Positions 45,425-57,230 of a DNA stretch of 64,000 nt are shown piece after piece (position 1 is the stretch's first letter; each line of letters starts with the position of its first letter). Under the pieces are notes generated by a model. That model did no database searches, had not been told where the DNA came from, and was given only the letters and a program-made list of their open reading frames with translations. Source of the stretch: Camellia lanceoleosa (lineage: Eukaryota > Streptophyta > Magnoliopsida > Ericales > Theaceae); the NCBI GenBank assembly GCA_025200525.1, contig CM045770.1, positions 136,951,403 to 137,015,402 of the forward strand, written 5' to 3'. The position numbers and the translations under genes were made by a program.

Positions 45425-45682
45425 ATTTGTATTAAGTAATTGACAAACATAAGGGAACATAATGAATAGTGATTGGTGAGGGAGTACGACCATGTGATAC
45501 TTTAAGACTATTGTATAATTTTCCTCAATGATATTTAGCTATTTTAATGAGTAAATGTTAAGAAAAATTTACCTATAAATCCTATATGGGAGAATATTGA
45601 TCAATTTAGTACTAAGAGTTTTCCATTTTGTTTTGGAAAGTTGTATTTAGTTGATTTGGTATCATTTGAGTTTAAGTGAATA

Positions 45683-46190
45683 CCACTACAAAAATTTCAA
45701 TTTTTTGCGACGGCATTTTGCTGTCGCAAATATTTATAATGCCGTCTCAAAAACTTTTTTGCGACGACAACTGACTTTTAGCGACGGCAAATGGGGGGTC
45801 ACAACAAAGGGCGTTGCTAAAATGTTTTAGCGACGGCACCATGCCGTCGCCTTTTTTTTGCGACAGTAAAAGTTGCCTTTTGCGACGGAATTATGGTATC
45901 GCCAATAATATGTAAAAATTTGAGATTTTTTGCGACGACACTGTTTTGCCGTCGCTAAAAGTGTTATTTGAGACGGCAAAAAATGTTGTCGCTAAAGGGT
46001 TTTTATTGCGATGGGATACCTATCGTCGCTAAAAGATTATTTGAGATAGCAAAATATGCCGTCGCTAAAAGATTATTTGAGATAGAAAAACATACCGTCG
46101 CTAAAAGATTATTTGAGACAGCAAAATATACTGTCGCAAAAGGTTTTGGTTCTTTTTTTGAGACGGTGTGGTGCCGTCGCCAAAAAAGAA
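45683..46190 (+). mobile_element. CACTA (En/Spm) element end with subterminal repeats
   Basis: CACTACAAAAATTTC at the start is a CACTA terminus. It is followed by more than fifteen copies, in both orientations, of a GCGACGGCA/TGCCGTCGC motif up to 46190 (some mutated). CACTA ends carry such transposase-binding subterminal repeats. No opposite end (TTGTAGTG) was found, so the element is truncated or extends unrecognised, perhaps through the 178 bp array. Confidence 0.75.
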
Positions 46191-46675
46191 AAAAAAAAAA
46201 AACCTGTAATAAAATTATTAAAAATATGAAAATTACTTTTATTAAATGAAAAATAACTGAAAAAGAAACCAATAATTGCATAATAATATAAAAATTCCAG
46301 TATAAAAATAACAATTCATCCATAATAAAAATATTCTTGCATTCATAACAATATATCAGCAAAATTACTACACCACATAATGTTGCATAATACATATATA
46401 ATGTTTAAATATATAATATTATTCACAATTTAAAATAACGTAAATCAAAAATAAAAGTTTTCCTCATGATTCTTTCGTGGGTAACAAAAACAAAAGTTAG
46501 TCACATTCTTCACACGCCTGCATTCCACAAGAAGCAAACTCCTACTCGGAAAATATTTGAAAAAAAAATAAAAATAATTAATGACAATATAATTATGTGT
46601 TAATATTTTAATTACAAAAAAACATAAAAATTTAACTAATATATAATTACAAAGATAATTAAGTAAATAATTTTG

Positions 46676-47970
46676 GCTAGACAGAAATCCGTCTCTAACT
46701 CCCAAACTGGGCACCCGATTCGAGTCTCATCTTCTCCCACAAGTCTCACGTGCCTAGGCGGTCATGTGTGCCAAGTTTTGTGCTAATTCGACGCCATTTG
46801 GAGATTTTGGGACGTCAACACCTCGAATTTAAGTTTATTAAGGAACTAGTTTGCCTGGAGTACAATCCGGCTCTAACTTCCAAACCAGGAACTCGATTCG
46901 AGTCTTGCCTTCTCCTACAAGTCTCTCGTACCTAGACGGTCGTGTGTGCCAACTTTCGTGCTAATCCGACGCAGTTTGGTGATTTTGGGTTGTCAACACC
47001 TCGAATTCAAGTTTCTTAAGAAACTAGTTTGCCTAGAGTGAAATCCGGCTCTAACTCCCAAACCAAAAACCTGATTCGAGTCTCGTCTTCTCCACAAGTC
47101 TCTCGTGCCTAGGCGGTCGCGTGTGCCAAGTTTCGTGCTATTCCGACGCCGTTTGGTGATTTTGGGACGACAACCCCTCGAATTCAAGTTTCTTAAGGAA
47201 CTAGTTTGCCTAGAGTGAAATCCGGCTCTAACTCCCAAACCGGGAACCCAATTTGAGTCCCGTCTTCTCCCACAAGTCTTTTGTGCCTAGGCGGTCGTGT
47301 GTGCCAAGTTTCATGCTATTCCGACGCCGTTTGGTGATTTTGGGGCGTCAACACCTCAAATTAAAGTTTCCTAAAGAACTAGTTTGCCTAGACCGAAATC
47401 TGGCTCTAACTCCCAAACCGGGAACCCGATTCGAGTCTCGTCTTTTCCCAAAAGTCTCTCGTGCCTAAGCGGTCGTGTGTGCCAAGTTTCGTGCTATTTT
47501 GACGCCGTTTGGTGATTTTGGGGCGTCAACACCTTGAATTCAAGTTTCTTAAGAAACTAGTTTGCCTAGATCGAAATCTGGCTCTAACTCTCAAACCGGG
47601 AACCCGATTCGAGTCCCGTCTTCTCCCACAAGTCTCTCGCGCCTAGGTAGTCGTGTATGCCAAGTTTCGTGCTAATCCGATGTCGTTTGGTGATTTTGAG
47701 GCGTCAACACCTCGAATTCTATGTTTCTTAAGGGTTGCCTAGAGTGAAATCTGGCTCTAACTCCCAAACTAGGAACCCGATTTGAGTCACGTCTTCTCCC
47801 ACAAGTCTCTCGTGCCTAGGCAGTCGTGTCTACCAAGTTTCGTGTTACTCCGACACCGTTTGGTGATTTTTGGGCGTTAACACCTTGAATTCTAAGTTTT
47901 TTAAGAAACTAGTTTGTCTAGAGTGAAATTCGACTTTAACTCCTAAACCGGGAACCCGATTCGTATCTAA
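46676..47970 (+). repeat. Tandem array of about 178 bp units, eight copies
   Basis: The word GGCTCTAACT (or a variant) recurs at 46691, 46869, 47047, 47224, 47402, 47580, 47753 and 47932, giving spacings of 173-179 bp, mostly 178. Each unit contains CCTAGGCGGTCGTGTGTGCC and CGCCGTTTGGTGATTTTGGG. Units are highly similar. It is more GC-rich than its surroundings. Short frames in it are by-products. Confidence 0.92.
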
Positions 47971-48623
47971 TATATTTAAACAAAAGCTACCAAGCAAAAG
48001 AAAATGTACAACAACCATCAGTTAAACAAAAAGAATGTGCACTTGACACCAAACTTTGTTATTTATTCATATTTAATATATACATTACAACTATGCACCA
48101 AAAAAAATAGACTTACAACATAATAATTTATATGAATTTATGTAAACACTTCCATAGGTACTCTCAACCTTAGACTCTTCTATGTAACCCCATTCCCACT
48201 TCGAGCAACTAAGATTTTGATATAACATCACCTATTCCAGGAATCCAAACATATTATAGAAGCTTGAGATTTATTAGAAATTAAGATATAACATGCGCAT
48301 TACAAAAAATGATTGATTTTAATGAGTTTCAATCAGTTTAACATGTTTTTAACTTCAAAGGGGAAATTCACACAGCAATAGAAATAAATTGATGAAACAT
48401 GAAGAAATGAACAACACTCACATGGAACTGAGACCGCCCAAACCATTCGGCAAATGTGCGAGGATTAAGAAGCCTGTTTCAAGAATGATCCAAATTTAGT
48501 TTAACGACAACAGCAAGAATCTGAGCAACAGACAGCAAGAACCCAGTTCCCAAGTTCCAAGAAATGTAATATTTCCTATAAGTGAAACCAAATTATATGA
48601 TCTCTTTCGTTGTAATCATGCAC
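47971..48623. other. No gene recognised
   Basis: AT-rich DNA between the array and the eIF4A-III remnant. A minus-strand stretch at 48423-48480 ending in CCAT/GTGAGT looks exon-like but was not identified. Confidence 0.4.
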
Positions 48624-49087
48624 TGGTGGAAGGTATCTGTAGACATCATAAATTTGATCTTTAAAACCTCGGCTCAACATCTCATCAGACTCATCCTGTT
48701 TCAACATCAATCCCATGAAAATAATTTCCCACATAAATACCTCAATATTTAACAATAATGTTAAAGAAAAAGTAGATTAAAATAAAAAATTTTAAAAATC
48801 ATAAAAACAACAAAACAACACACAAAACATGAAGTCATGTACTCACAAGAATCAATAATTTGATAGCTCTAGTCCGCAATGTCCTCCGCTTGATCATGTC
48901 ACAAACTCGACCTGGAGTTCCAGACACCACATGAACTCCATATTCTAGTTTTCTGATATCCTCACCTACATTTTTGCCTCCAACGCATGCATGGGCCTGT
49001 ATATTAATGAAATTCCCAAGGGCTAATATAACTTTCTCTGTTTGAGTTGCAAGTTCCCTTGTAGGTGACAGTATCAATGCTTGGACC
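48624..49087 (-). pseudogene. eIF4A-III-like DEAD-box helicase, 3' half fragment (two exons)
   Basis: Exon 48847-49087 (minus) encodes the helicase block [18 protein letters not shown], then [20 protein letters not shown], and ends at a donor (CTT/GTGAGT). Exon 48624-48695 follows an acceptor (CAG/GATGAG) and encodes the DEAD-box motif II as [20 protein letters not shown]. These are motifs Ia, GG, Ib and II of eIF4A-III, the exon-junction-complex helicase. Exon boundaries are kept, so it derives from genomic DNA, not a processed copy. Motifs III-VI are absent. Upstream it ends in the intron at about 49345. Confidence 0.88.
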
Positions 49088-49345
49088 CTGTAAAGGAAAT
49101 AGGATTCGTATGAATATTATCAAGCTGTAACACAGACTGAGACTTTAAGGAAGAAAGGTAATTGAACAGTTAATGCAACTAGAAGGCAGAAATTGACTGA
49201 GTAATTATAATATACTAGGCCAGTCAAAACCATCTTTAGCCCTCTCTTATCATTTTCTCCAAGATAAGCATCTCTGCCCCACGTTGCAGTACTTGTAGGA
49301 GATTCTACATGACATTGCATGAAAAACTTAACATTTTCCAGTTAT
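49071..49345 (-). repeat. Inverted duplication, left arm (eIF4A-III intron segment)
   Basis: The minus strand matches the plus strand at 52213-52693 through the intron end and the first 20-odd bases of the next exon (GTGTTACAGCTTGATAATAT and AGAGGGCTAAAGATGGTT in both). The right arm has an extra insertion of about 190 bp. Confidence 0.85.
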
Positions 49346-49729
49346 TCCAGGTCAGTTCCGAAAAGAGAAGATGGGAACCAGGTTTGAAAAATTTGCAGGA
49401 GTACTTTTATGCAACTCATTGCAATGGTGCTAGCAGCCAAAAAATAGATAATTTTTTTTTTTAAAAGGACATAACGGCAAAGCTAGCCCATCCAAGCCTC
49501 AAATCAATAACCAAAGGAAAACAACATCAAGCCCCTAAAACCATGTATAGCATTTGACCAAAAAAGGCCAACCTAAAACTTTCACATAGGCCTACTTGGA
49601 ACCCTGCCACACCAACTTGGGTTCAATATGGGTCTTATTGTATGCTTTTATTGGTTAGCATGCTATTAGTTTTTACAAGTGATGCTTTTCTTCTTGTTGA
49701 TTGAAACAAGAGTATTTTGAGAATATTGG

Positions 49730-50234
49730 TTCACCCATTTTTTCATCTTTCTATCTCTGTCTCTGTCTTTCTTCTCTTTCTCTCTCTCACTCATCACTCT
49801 TCTCTGTCTGTTTATCTGTTTGTCTGTCTCTCTCTTTCTCTCTGTGTCTCTCACTTATCTCTCTTCTCTTTATCTCTTTCATCTCTCTTCTCTCTCTCTC
49901 TTTGTCTCGCTCATCTCTCTTCTCTTTATATCTCTTGCTCTCTTGCTCATCTTTTTCTGTCTCTCTCTCGTATATCGCTTTTCGCTCTTTTCTCTCTCTC
50001 TTTTTCTTTTTCTATCTCTCACTCATTTTTTGTTTCTCTCTCTCTCTCTCTCTCTCTCATTCATCACTCTTTTATCTCTCTTTCTATCACTGTTTACCCG
50101 TCTGTCTGTCTGTCTATCTGTCTTTCTCCCTTACAATGTTCACCTTGCTCACTTTCTCCTTCATTTTCTTTATTTACCAAGCCCCCTTCGATTTATCGAT
50201 CCACTACAAGAAAATGTATTTTTAGCAACCACTT

Positions 50235-50269
<35 letters not shown>

Positions 50270-50600
50270 TATCACTTTGTCTCTCTATCTCTCTTTTCTA
50301 TCTGTCACTCACTCATCTCTCTCTCATCACTCATCTACTCTACTTCCTTCACTATTACTGCAAATGTCATTCCACTACCACCACTGCTACCATTGTTGCT
50401 ACTCCTTCTCTACAACTACCATTACTACCACCATCGCCACCACTCCACTACTACCACCACTACTACTACCATTACCTTTCTTCCACCACTGCTACTCATC
50501 TCCTCTACCACTACCACAACTTCACCACTAATCTCCTTCGCCACCACCACCACCACCACCACCACCACCACCACCACCTCTTATCCACCACCTTCACCAC
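49730..50600. repeat. CT-rich then CCA/ACT-rich low-complexity tract
   Basis: TCTCTCTGTCTC-type text to about 50340, then ACCACTACC-type trinucleotide repeats with a pure CCA run at 50541-50577. Long frames of Ser/Leu and of Thr/His across it are by-products of the repeat. Confidence 0.9.
50203..50230 (+). mobile_element. Isolated CACTA-type terminus
   Basis: CACTACAAGAAAATGTATTT followed by TTAGCAACCAC is a canonical CACTA end inside the CT-rich tract. No subterminal array or opposite end was found, so it may be an excised or deleted element. Confidence 0.45.
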
Positions 50601-50649
50601 TATTGCTGCTCCCTCTCTTCTACCACAAAAAATTAGTTCCTGATTTATA

Positions 50650-51290
50650 GTAACAAAAAAAAAAAAAAAAAAAAGGGCCGCAAAAAAAAAAAAATTCATT
50701 GACCACAAAAAATTAACTTTATTTTAATAGAAAATATTTTTCATTAAAATATTACCCTTACTTCTAACAAATAAAAAAAAATAATTTTTTCATTAAAATA
50801 AAAATGAAACAAATAAATTTTTAATGTAAAATGAAAAATAAAAAAAAAATAAAAAATTCATTAACTAAAAAAAATGAAAAATAAAAAAAATAAATTCTTT
50901 AACTACAAAGAAAAAAAAAATGAACTTATTTTTGTTTTTCCTCTATTTCTATCTTAATTCCCCCATTCATTTCCCACCCTTTTGTTTCTCACGATCTCCT
51001 CAATCCCTAACCTAACACTCACTCTCACTCTCCTCTCTCTTTATCTCTTTCGCCTACATCGTTGCCTCTGGTGCCGCCACCGGCAACCACCACTGTCGTC
51101 GCCACACCTCCCTCCTCATCGCCCTCTCTCTCTTCTCTTATTCTCTTCATTGATCTTCACCGGTTGTCTACTTCGTCTTCTTCACTCTCGTCCTCGATTC
51201 CAAAACCTTAACCCGACCTTTGATCTTCTCCAATCCCTCCACAACGCCAATGAAGATGGCGAGGGATGGGGGTGAGTGGGGGTATAATAG
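50650..51290. other. AT-rich DNA and a possible leader region
   Basis: 50650-50930 is A-rich low complexity. 50980-51290 is C/T-rich, like a plant 5' UTR or promoter-proximal region, upstream of the eIF4A-III exon. No coding exon for the helicase N-terminus was found. Confidence 0.4.
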
Positions 51291-52212
51291 GAGAGGGAAA
51301 TGCTGTTTTGCCCATTATTCAGGGTCGTAATGTCATTGCTTAGGCTCAGTCTGGTACCGGAAAGTCCTCCATGATTGCTCTCACTGTTTGCCAGATGGTC
51401 GATACTTCATCGAGAGAGTACATTTTTCTTCTTCAAAACCCTAATTTGCTCTTCGCTATTTGTTTCTATGTTTAGGGTTTAACTGTTTTTTCTCTCTTTG
51501 GGTATATATGAATTTAGGCCACTTTTGGGGGCAAAAGGCTACTTTTGTTTTCAAACTACACTAATTTGTGCAGAAAATCATGGGTGAGAGACAGAGAGGA
51601 AGAGAGTTGTAGTAATTTTACTGTTTGATCCTTAGGCAAGATAAATATTTGGGAAAAATATAGTATTTTGTGGGGTTTTTTGGGAATCAACATTGTGTGA
51701 TGAGTTATGTGCTTTGTACAGTAGTATAGATTATTATTTTTTATGTGATTTCTAGAGTTCTAAGTGTGAGTTTCCGAACTCTAGTTATGTGCTTTATTTT
51801 TTGATTACCCAAATCTTATCTTTCTGGGTTTCATGTATGATGTTAGTAATTGAACCCTAATCGACTTATGCTTTTTGTGTTTTTTTTCAAATTTTTTTTG
51901 GCGGTTCCATTAAAGTATGAGTTGTTGTATTAGGTTACTTTTGTTGTCTTGTGCAGAAAATCATGGTGGGGCTGGATAAATATTACATTTTGATTCTTAT
52001 AGTAACTCATAGGGAAGATAAATATTTGGGAAAAATATAGTCTTCTTGTGGGTTTTTTGAGAATCAAAATTGTGTGATGAAGTTTTCATATGAAGGGAGT
52101 CATGTGCTTTGTACAACAGTATACATTATTATTTTTGGTGTGATTTCTGGAGTTCTAATTATGAGTTTCCAAACTCGAATTAAAACTATAATGTTTACAG
52201 AAAAGCATGTGT

Positions 52213-52671
52213 ATAACTGGAAAAGGTCAGATTTTCATGCAATGTTGTGTAGAATCTCCTACAGAATCTCCTGCAAGTGCTACAACTTGGGGTAGAGATG
52301 CTATATCTGGGAGAAAATAATAGGAGAGGGCTAAAGATGGTTTACCCAAATAGATAAATAAAAGAAAATGTAAGCTGGCCTGGACACTCGGTTATCAAAA
52401 AAAAAAAAAATAAATAATAAAAAATAAATAGATAGGAGAAAAGGCTAGGAGACAGAGAGGGCTAAAGATGGTTAACCCAAATAAATAAATAAAGAGAAAA
52501 AAAAAAAGGAAAACAAAAATACAGTGAAGTGTTTGACTGGCCTAGTATATTATAATTACTAGGTCAATTTTTTTCCTTCTAGTACCATTAACGGTTCAGT
52601 TACCTTTCTTCCTTAATGTCTCACTCTGTGTTACAGCTTGATAATATTCATGAGTCATGTTTCTCCTATAG
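52213..52671 (+). repeat. Inverted duplication, right arm (eIF4A-III intron segment)
   Basis: Matches the complement of 49071-49345. It is interrupted at 52342-52529 by an insertion holding a SINE tail and a direct repeat (52324-52362 and 52455-52493). Confidence 0.82.
52371..52410 (+). mobile_element. 5'-truncated Au-like SINE 3' end
   Basis: TAAGCTGGCCTGGACACTCG then GTTATC and an A-run matches the 3' end of the SINE at 15873 (TAAGTTGACCCGGACACCCG). It is flanked by direct repeats of about 39 bp beginning GAGAGGGCTAAAGATGGTT. It is absent from the opposite arm of the inverted duplication. Confidence 0.65.
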
Positions 52672-52693
52672 GGTTCAAGCATTGATACTGTCA

Positions 52694-53105
52694 TAAAAAT
52701 AATAATATTTTTTCTGATATTTGCTTGGGCTCTCTGAAGTTCTTTTCAATAAACAAAAATATGCTTTTCTTGGCCAAGTGCAGAAAAAAAAGATGTGGCA
52801 TTTTCTTTCTTTCCCCCCTTAACTCTCTTTCCTATAAGTAGCTCTGAATTGATTTTTGATCTACCATGTTGAAGGATCAAATTAGCGAATTTGATTATTG
52901 TGATGTTGCTATTCCATTATCCCATGTGATTCTAACAAAGTCCTTTTCCATCAATCTTGTATGATTTCTTAGTAAGTATGCATCTTTTTCTTTTTTTTTT
53001 CTCCCTCTATGACTTGATCACCTGTACTGCTGGTATGCATTTATTCATATTGACACGGACTAAAGTTTGGTACTTTTTATGTCAAACTGAGAGATCTGAG
53101 ATTTT
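52694..53105. other. No gene recognised
   Basis: AT-rich DNA between the broken eIF4A-III exon and the LTR of the Tat-lineage element. Confidence 0.45.
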
Positions 53106-53604
53106 TGTTGGGTAAGGGGACGTTTGGTTGGGGTAGTATTCTTTGGTTAGCCGACTTGTGCTTGTGGAGAAGTGATTTGGAAATACTCTTTGGATCCAGT
53201 AGGACGTTCGTGATCCTTAGCTAGTCACCTGAAAATGAATGAACACTCCGGTCGGGGGTGCCGGAATTAACACTGACGGATAAGTCAGTATATATTCTCT
53301 TGGTTGCTTATATCTCAAGTTAAACTTATTTGTTCTCACATACCTCTTTTGGCTGATGCTCCTCTTATTTATAGTCGTCCTCGATGTTGATGGTTGGGCC
53401 TACCTTTCGTCCAATGAACAATCGCTCATTCAGCTATCTCTTCATATTCGGCCCAATCTACAACTGATACAGAGGCCGATCTGGATATTCGGCCTCTGTT
53501 TCTCGGGGTTGGAGCCGTATAGTACATGATCTAGTTTCCTTCTTTAATATATTCGGCTATCCTACATAATAATTTACTCAGCCCCCATAATTGCCCCCCA
53601 AACA
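53106..53604 (-). mobile_element. 3' LTR of a Tat-lineage Ty3/gypsy element (minus orientation)
   Basis: The interval has TGTTGGGT at one end and CCCCCCAAACA at the other, giving TGTT..AACA-type termini about 499 bp apart. On the minus strand it starts TGTTTGGGGGGCAATTATGG and carries a TATA box (CTATAAATA, complement of 53367-53375). It lies downstream of the element's antisense genes and tandem arrays, as expected of a 3' LTR. The partner LTR is beyond the window, so the borders are not confirmed by comparison. Confidence 0.55.
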
Positions 53605-53967
53605 TTCTACTAATATCAGTTAGACGACATGTTTGGTTTTGGACTTAGCGGGTCAAAAAATACGGCAGTTTCCATTATTCCAATGTAAGTGTCAGAACGC
53701 CTACTCTTTTTAGGCATGATTACAATTTCCCACCCCTTTGTACGCTTCACTCATTTAATACGATTTGAAACCGTGTTGTCTTTTCATTTGTATGCTTTTT
53801 CGAATGCACAAGGTTTCTCGTTGGCTGTCAGTTCACTTCCTTCGCTTCACGCGCTCTGCAACTTCTTTCCATTCTTCATCGTCCTCACTTCTTGTAAGTT
53901 CTTCTCTCTTCCATTTTGACTCATTTTCCTTGTTTGTTTACTGTTTAGAGTGTCCATTTCACCTTCT

Positions 53968-56130
53968 ATGATGGCAAAACATCTGAGAGCCCTTATTTCG
54001 GCAGAGCGAGTCTCTGGTTTCCGTCGTCATTTTTCCATTCCTGATGACGTCCATCTGTCACTCTTGGCAGAGAACGTGATTGACATAGAGAGGACTGACG
54101 AAAGTACAATCGTCTTTCCTCTCTTGTCAATTACTGAGGGGGGAGTCCGTTTCCCCCTTCATCCACTTTTGAGGGCTGTCCTTCGCCATTGGGGTTTAAT
54201 CCCTTCTCAACCGAACGCGAATTTTTTCAGAATAATAATGGAGATTATAGAACTAAACCGGCACCTTAGGCTTAACCTTGGAATCCCTGCCATTCGGCAT
54301 TGTTATGCCTTGGCCAAATCCACTGGTCGGCAGGGGCGCTATTTCCTTAAGGCCACGGACACCGACCATCATCTGGTGACAATGCTTGCCAGCTCTGGTA
54401 AGCGTGTTGATGATGTCATGGTCATTGTTCGTGGCAACTGGGAATTCGGCGAGGGCGAAGATCGTTAAGATCCAGTGCCTAGGCGAAGAGGCGAACCAAG
54501 TTTTCGTTTAATCCCCCACGCGTTTTTATTAAATATTTACTTGGTTCAACTTCTACGTACTTATCATTTTATTTGTGTAGGAAACGACTTGAAAAAAGTT
54601 CTTATTTCAGCCGACGAAGCTGTACTCAGGCAGATCAAAGCTGCACTCCGGCTCTTCGGCCGTCTGAATCTTCAGAAGCAGGGGAGAGCGGCCCACATTC
54701 TTTTGAGATACGAGCCGACGTACACTATCTTTTCGGCCGCCGATAATATTTTGATTCCGAGGGGTGAACAACACCTTACGGCGCTTGTTTTTCCCAGCTT
54801 CAAGAACCTTAGGTAGATTGGTTTTGAGGCATCAGACTCAGAGCCGGCGGATGAATAAGTAGCCGAAGGGGTCGCTAAGCAGCCGAATCAACCACCCCAG
54901 GACAGATCTGACGGATTAGAGGAAGAGGTTGACGTGACACTAAATTTGGCTTTTGAAGAAGCCGGCCTTAATCCTCTATCCACTTCTGGCCAAGCCGACG
55001 TATCATTCGAAGAAATTTTCACCGACTTGGGAGACCTACCTGGCTCGTATCCTGACAACATGGCTTGTGAGTTGCTCACTCAAATGGCCAGGCGGAGGAA
55101 TGCTGAGAGGATGGCTGCCCGTTGGAGAACCGAGGCCGAGTGAAATGAACCTCTGCCCCCTCCACCCGATGCTAGGGAAGGGACTCCACCTGCTCCTATT
55201 GAGGTGGTTCAGACTGATGTGGCCGATACGGAGCCTGTTGTCGATCAACAGGACCAGGTGGAGCAAAGTGGGGAGAAACGTCTGGCCGATCAAGAAGCAG
55301 GTTATTCGGAAGACCCAGTGGATAAACGGCCATGAATGGAAGAGTCGGACTTGGTCGTGCCGTTTATAATACGACCCAGGATAAGGAACATGCCGGTTGC
55401 TTCTGATGTATCGGCTGTAAAAGACCTCACTGTGGCCTTGAGCTTGGCCTCCTCCATTTCTCTGCCAGTTGATAGAGCAACCTTTAGGGCAGAACACAAT
55501 CTACTCTCCATCGCATTAGCCGCTCAGTCGGCGATATTGGTACGTGATCTTTGTAATTGTGAAAAACTGGTAAGAAAATTTTATATTGGCTTACTTATTT
55601 CTTATTTTGTAGGCGGCGGGAAGGATAGCGGAGATTGGCCATGCCAACATGGCGCTATCGAACAGATCGGTTTTTTCACGGCCGAAGTGGAAAACGAGAA
55701 GGGGAAGGCAGCAGAGGTCTCTTTTAGAGCCAAATCTGAGGCCATGAAAGCGGCAGCAGAGAAAACAAGGGCCGATGCCGAAGAAGATAAGGCCAAAGTT
55801 GCTGACTGACTGAGATTGGCTGTCGAGGAGAGGGCGAGTGCTAGCGAAGAAGCGCTCAAACTGGCCAACGAGACAATTGCCAAGTTGGAGGCCGATTTGG
55901 AGGAGTCAAGGAGGGCGATGGCGAACGCCGAATCCGAGATCTCCAAGTTGTTCCAAGCTGGCAAGGATGTGGCTTTGGAGAATTACGTAGAAGAAGTGCT
56001 GAAATTCAAGAACAGGGGGTTCAAACACGGCTGGCTCAAAGCCTTAGCTACCGCTAATGTGATATCGGAACAGTCGATTCCGTACGAGCAGGTAGGCGTT
56101 GAGCCACTGGAGTTTGACCTTGAAGACTGA
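53968..56130 (+). pseudogene. Antisense gene 1 of the Tat-lineage element (gypsy-type 'putative transposase' domain)
   Basis: From an ATG at 53968 (alternative 53971) an open stretch to 54468 reads VSGFRRHFSIPDDVHLSLLA, then GGVRFPLHPLLRAVLRHWGL, which resembles the 'transposase (putative), gypsy type' domain of proteins encoded in large plant Ty3/gypsy elements. Intron-like segments (about 54503-54581 ending TTTGTGTAG, and 55540-55612, GTACGT..TTTTGTAG) suggest a spliced plus-strand gene, opposite to pol. The C-terminal part (55620-56130) is Ala/Glu/Lys-rich coiled coil and ends with GFKHGWLKALATANV. Stops (54469, 55141, 55807) and shifts break it. Despite the name, no transposase activity is known for this domain. 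Confidence 0.7.
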
Positions 56131-56399
56131 CCTAGAGCAAGTATTTTTCATTTTATTTTGGTATTCTGTGTATGTAGATTTTGTTAGACTTTGTTAGAAT
56201 TTTGATTGTTTGTTTTTGTTAGAAGCTAACGTAGGGTAGTTTTCATTTGTAAAATGACTTCTGTTTGTGCTCAATTTATGAATGAAAATTGCTTTTGCCT
56301 TTCTGCCTTGCTTATGCCTTTCTACTTGATGAATGTGCTTGTTAATTGGCTAAGCAAGATGTAAAAACAAGAAATGTGATGAAAAAAATACTGACTTAA

Positions 56400-57230
56400 T
56401 CCGGCGCAAAAATAACTATATAGCACTGCAACTTAGTCGAATATATTAGTGAATTTGCCCTTGCTCTAGCAAGTTGATGAATAGGACCACCGAAAAACGG
56501 CATTTCAGGGATTTACTGGGGCATAGGAACGCCTTAACGCATGGCATTGATATCTAGGTCGAATAGATTGATAAATTTGATTGAAAAATCTGCCCTTGCC
56601 TCAGTAAAATTGAACAGGACCGACTAAAAACGGCAGTTTAAAGAATCTGCTAGGGCGTCATGACAATTCGGCGTGGAGTTTAGATATTTAGGCCGAATAG
56701 ATTGATGAATCTGATTGAAAAATTTGCCCTGGCCTCAGCAAAATTGAACAGGATCGCCTAAAATCAGTAGTTCAAAGAATCTGCTAGGGCATCATGACAA
56801 TCCGCTAGGGCATCAAATATTTAGGCCGAATAGATTGATGAATCTGCCCTTGCCCCAGCAGGTTGATGAACGGGACCGCCTGAAAACGGCAGTTCAGGGA
56901 TTTGCTAGGGCATCATGAAAATTTGGCTCGAAGCTCTGATATTTAGGCCGAATGGATTGATGAATCTGCCCTTGCCCCAGCAGGTTGATGAATGGGACCG
57001 CCTGAAAACGACAGTTCAGGGGTTTACTAGGGCGCGATAGCAATTTGGCTAGGAGCTCTGATATTTAGGCCAAATAGATTGATGAATCTACCCTTGCCCC
57101 AACAGGTTGATGAACGGGACTGCCTGAAAACGGCAGTTCAGGGATTTGTTGGGGCGTAATAGCAATTTGGCCAGGAGCTCTGATATTTAGACCGAATGGA
57201 TCGATGAATCTGCCTTTGCCCCGGTAAGAT
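56400..57230. repeat. Tandem array of 122-134 bp units inside the Tat-lineage element
   Basis: GATATTTAGGCCGAATAGAT-like words recur at about 56549, 56683, 56817, 56938, 57060 and 57182. Units contain CTTGCCCCAGCAGGTTGATG and CGGCAGTTCAGGGATTTGCT. The first units are 134 bp and the later ones 122 bp. It lies between the two antisense genes. Confidence 0.88.

Larger units (their letters stand above)
51291..52693 (+). pseudogene. eIF4A-III-like DEAD-box helicase, 5' half fragment
   Basis: Exon 51291-51417 encodes the motif I region: AVLPIIQGRNVIA, a stop (TAG at 51341-51343, in place of Gln), then [20 protein letters not shown] and TSSRE. It ends at a donor (GAGA/GTACAT). The intron runs to an acceptor at about 52671, and the next exon begins G-GTT-CAA-GCA in matching phase, but homology stops after 22 bases at 52693. 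It joins exactly where the minus-strand fragment at 49087 starts. The N-terminal exon(s) are absent. It is a pseudogene. Confidence 0.87.

Noticed and set aside
45968..46249. A 93-codon frame with repeated LFEIAK/VAKR words
   Set aside because: It reads through the CACTA subterminal motif repeats and is not a protein gene.
46676..47970. Regular repeats resembling a CRISPR array
   Set aside because: The whole 178 bp unit is repeated, with no unique spacers, and the context is a plant nuclear genome; it is a tandem satellite-type array.
49701..50650. Overlapping plus-strand frames up to 308 codons, rich in Ser and Leu
   Set aside because: They run through CT and CCA simple repeats in all three frames at once, so they show lack of stops, not coding.
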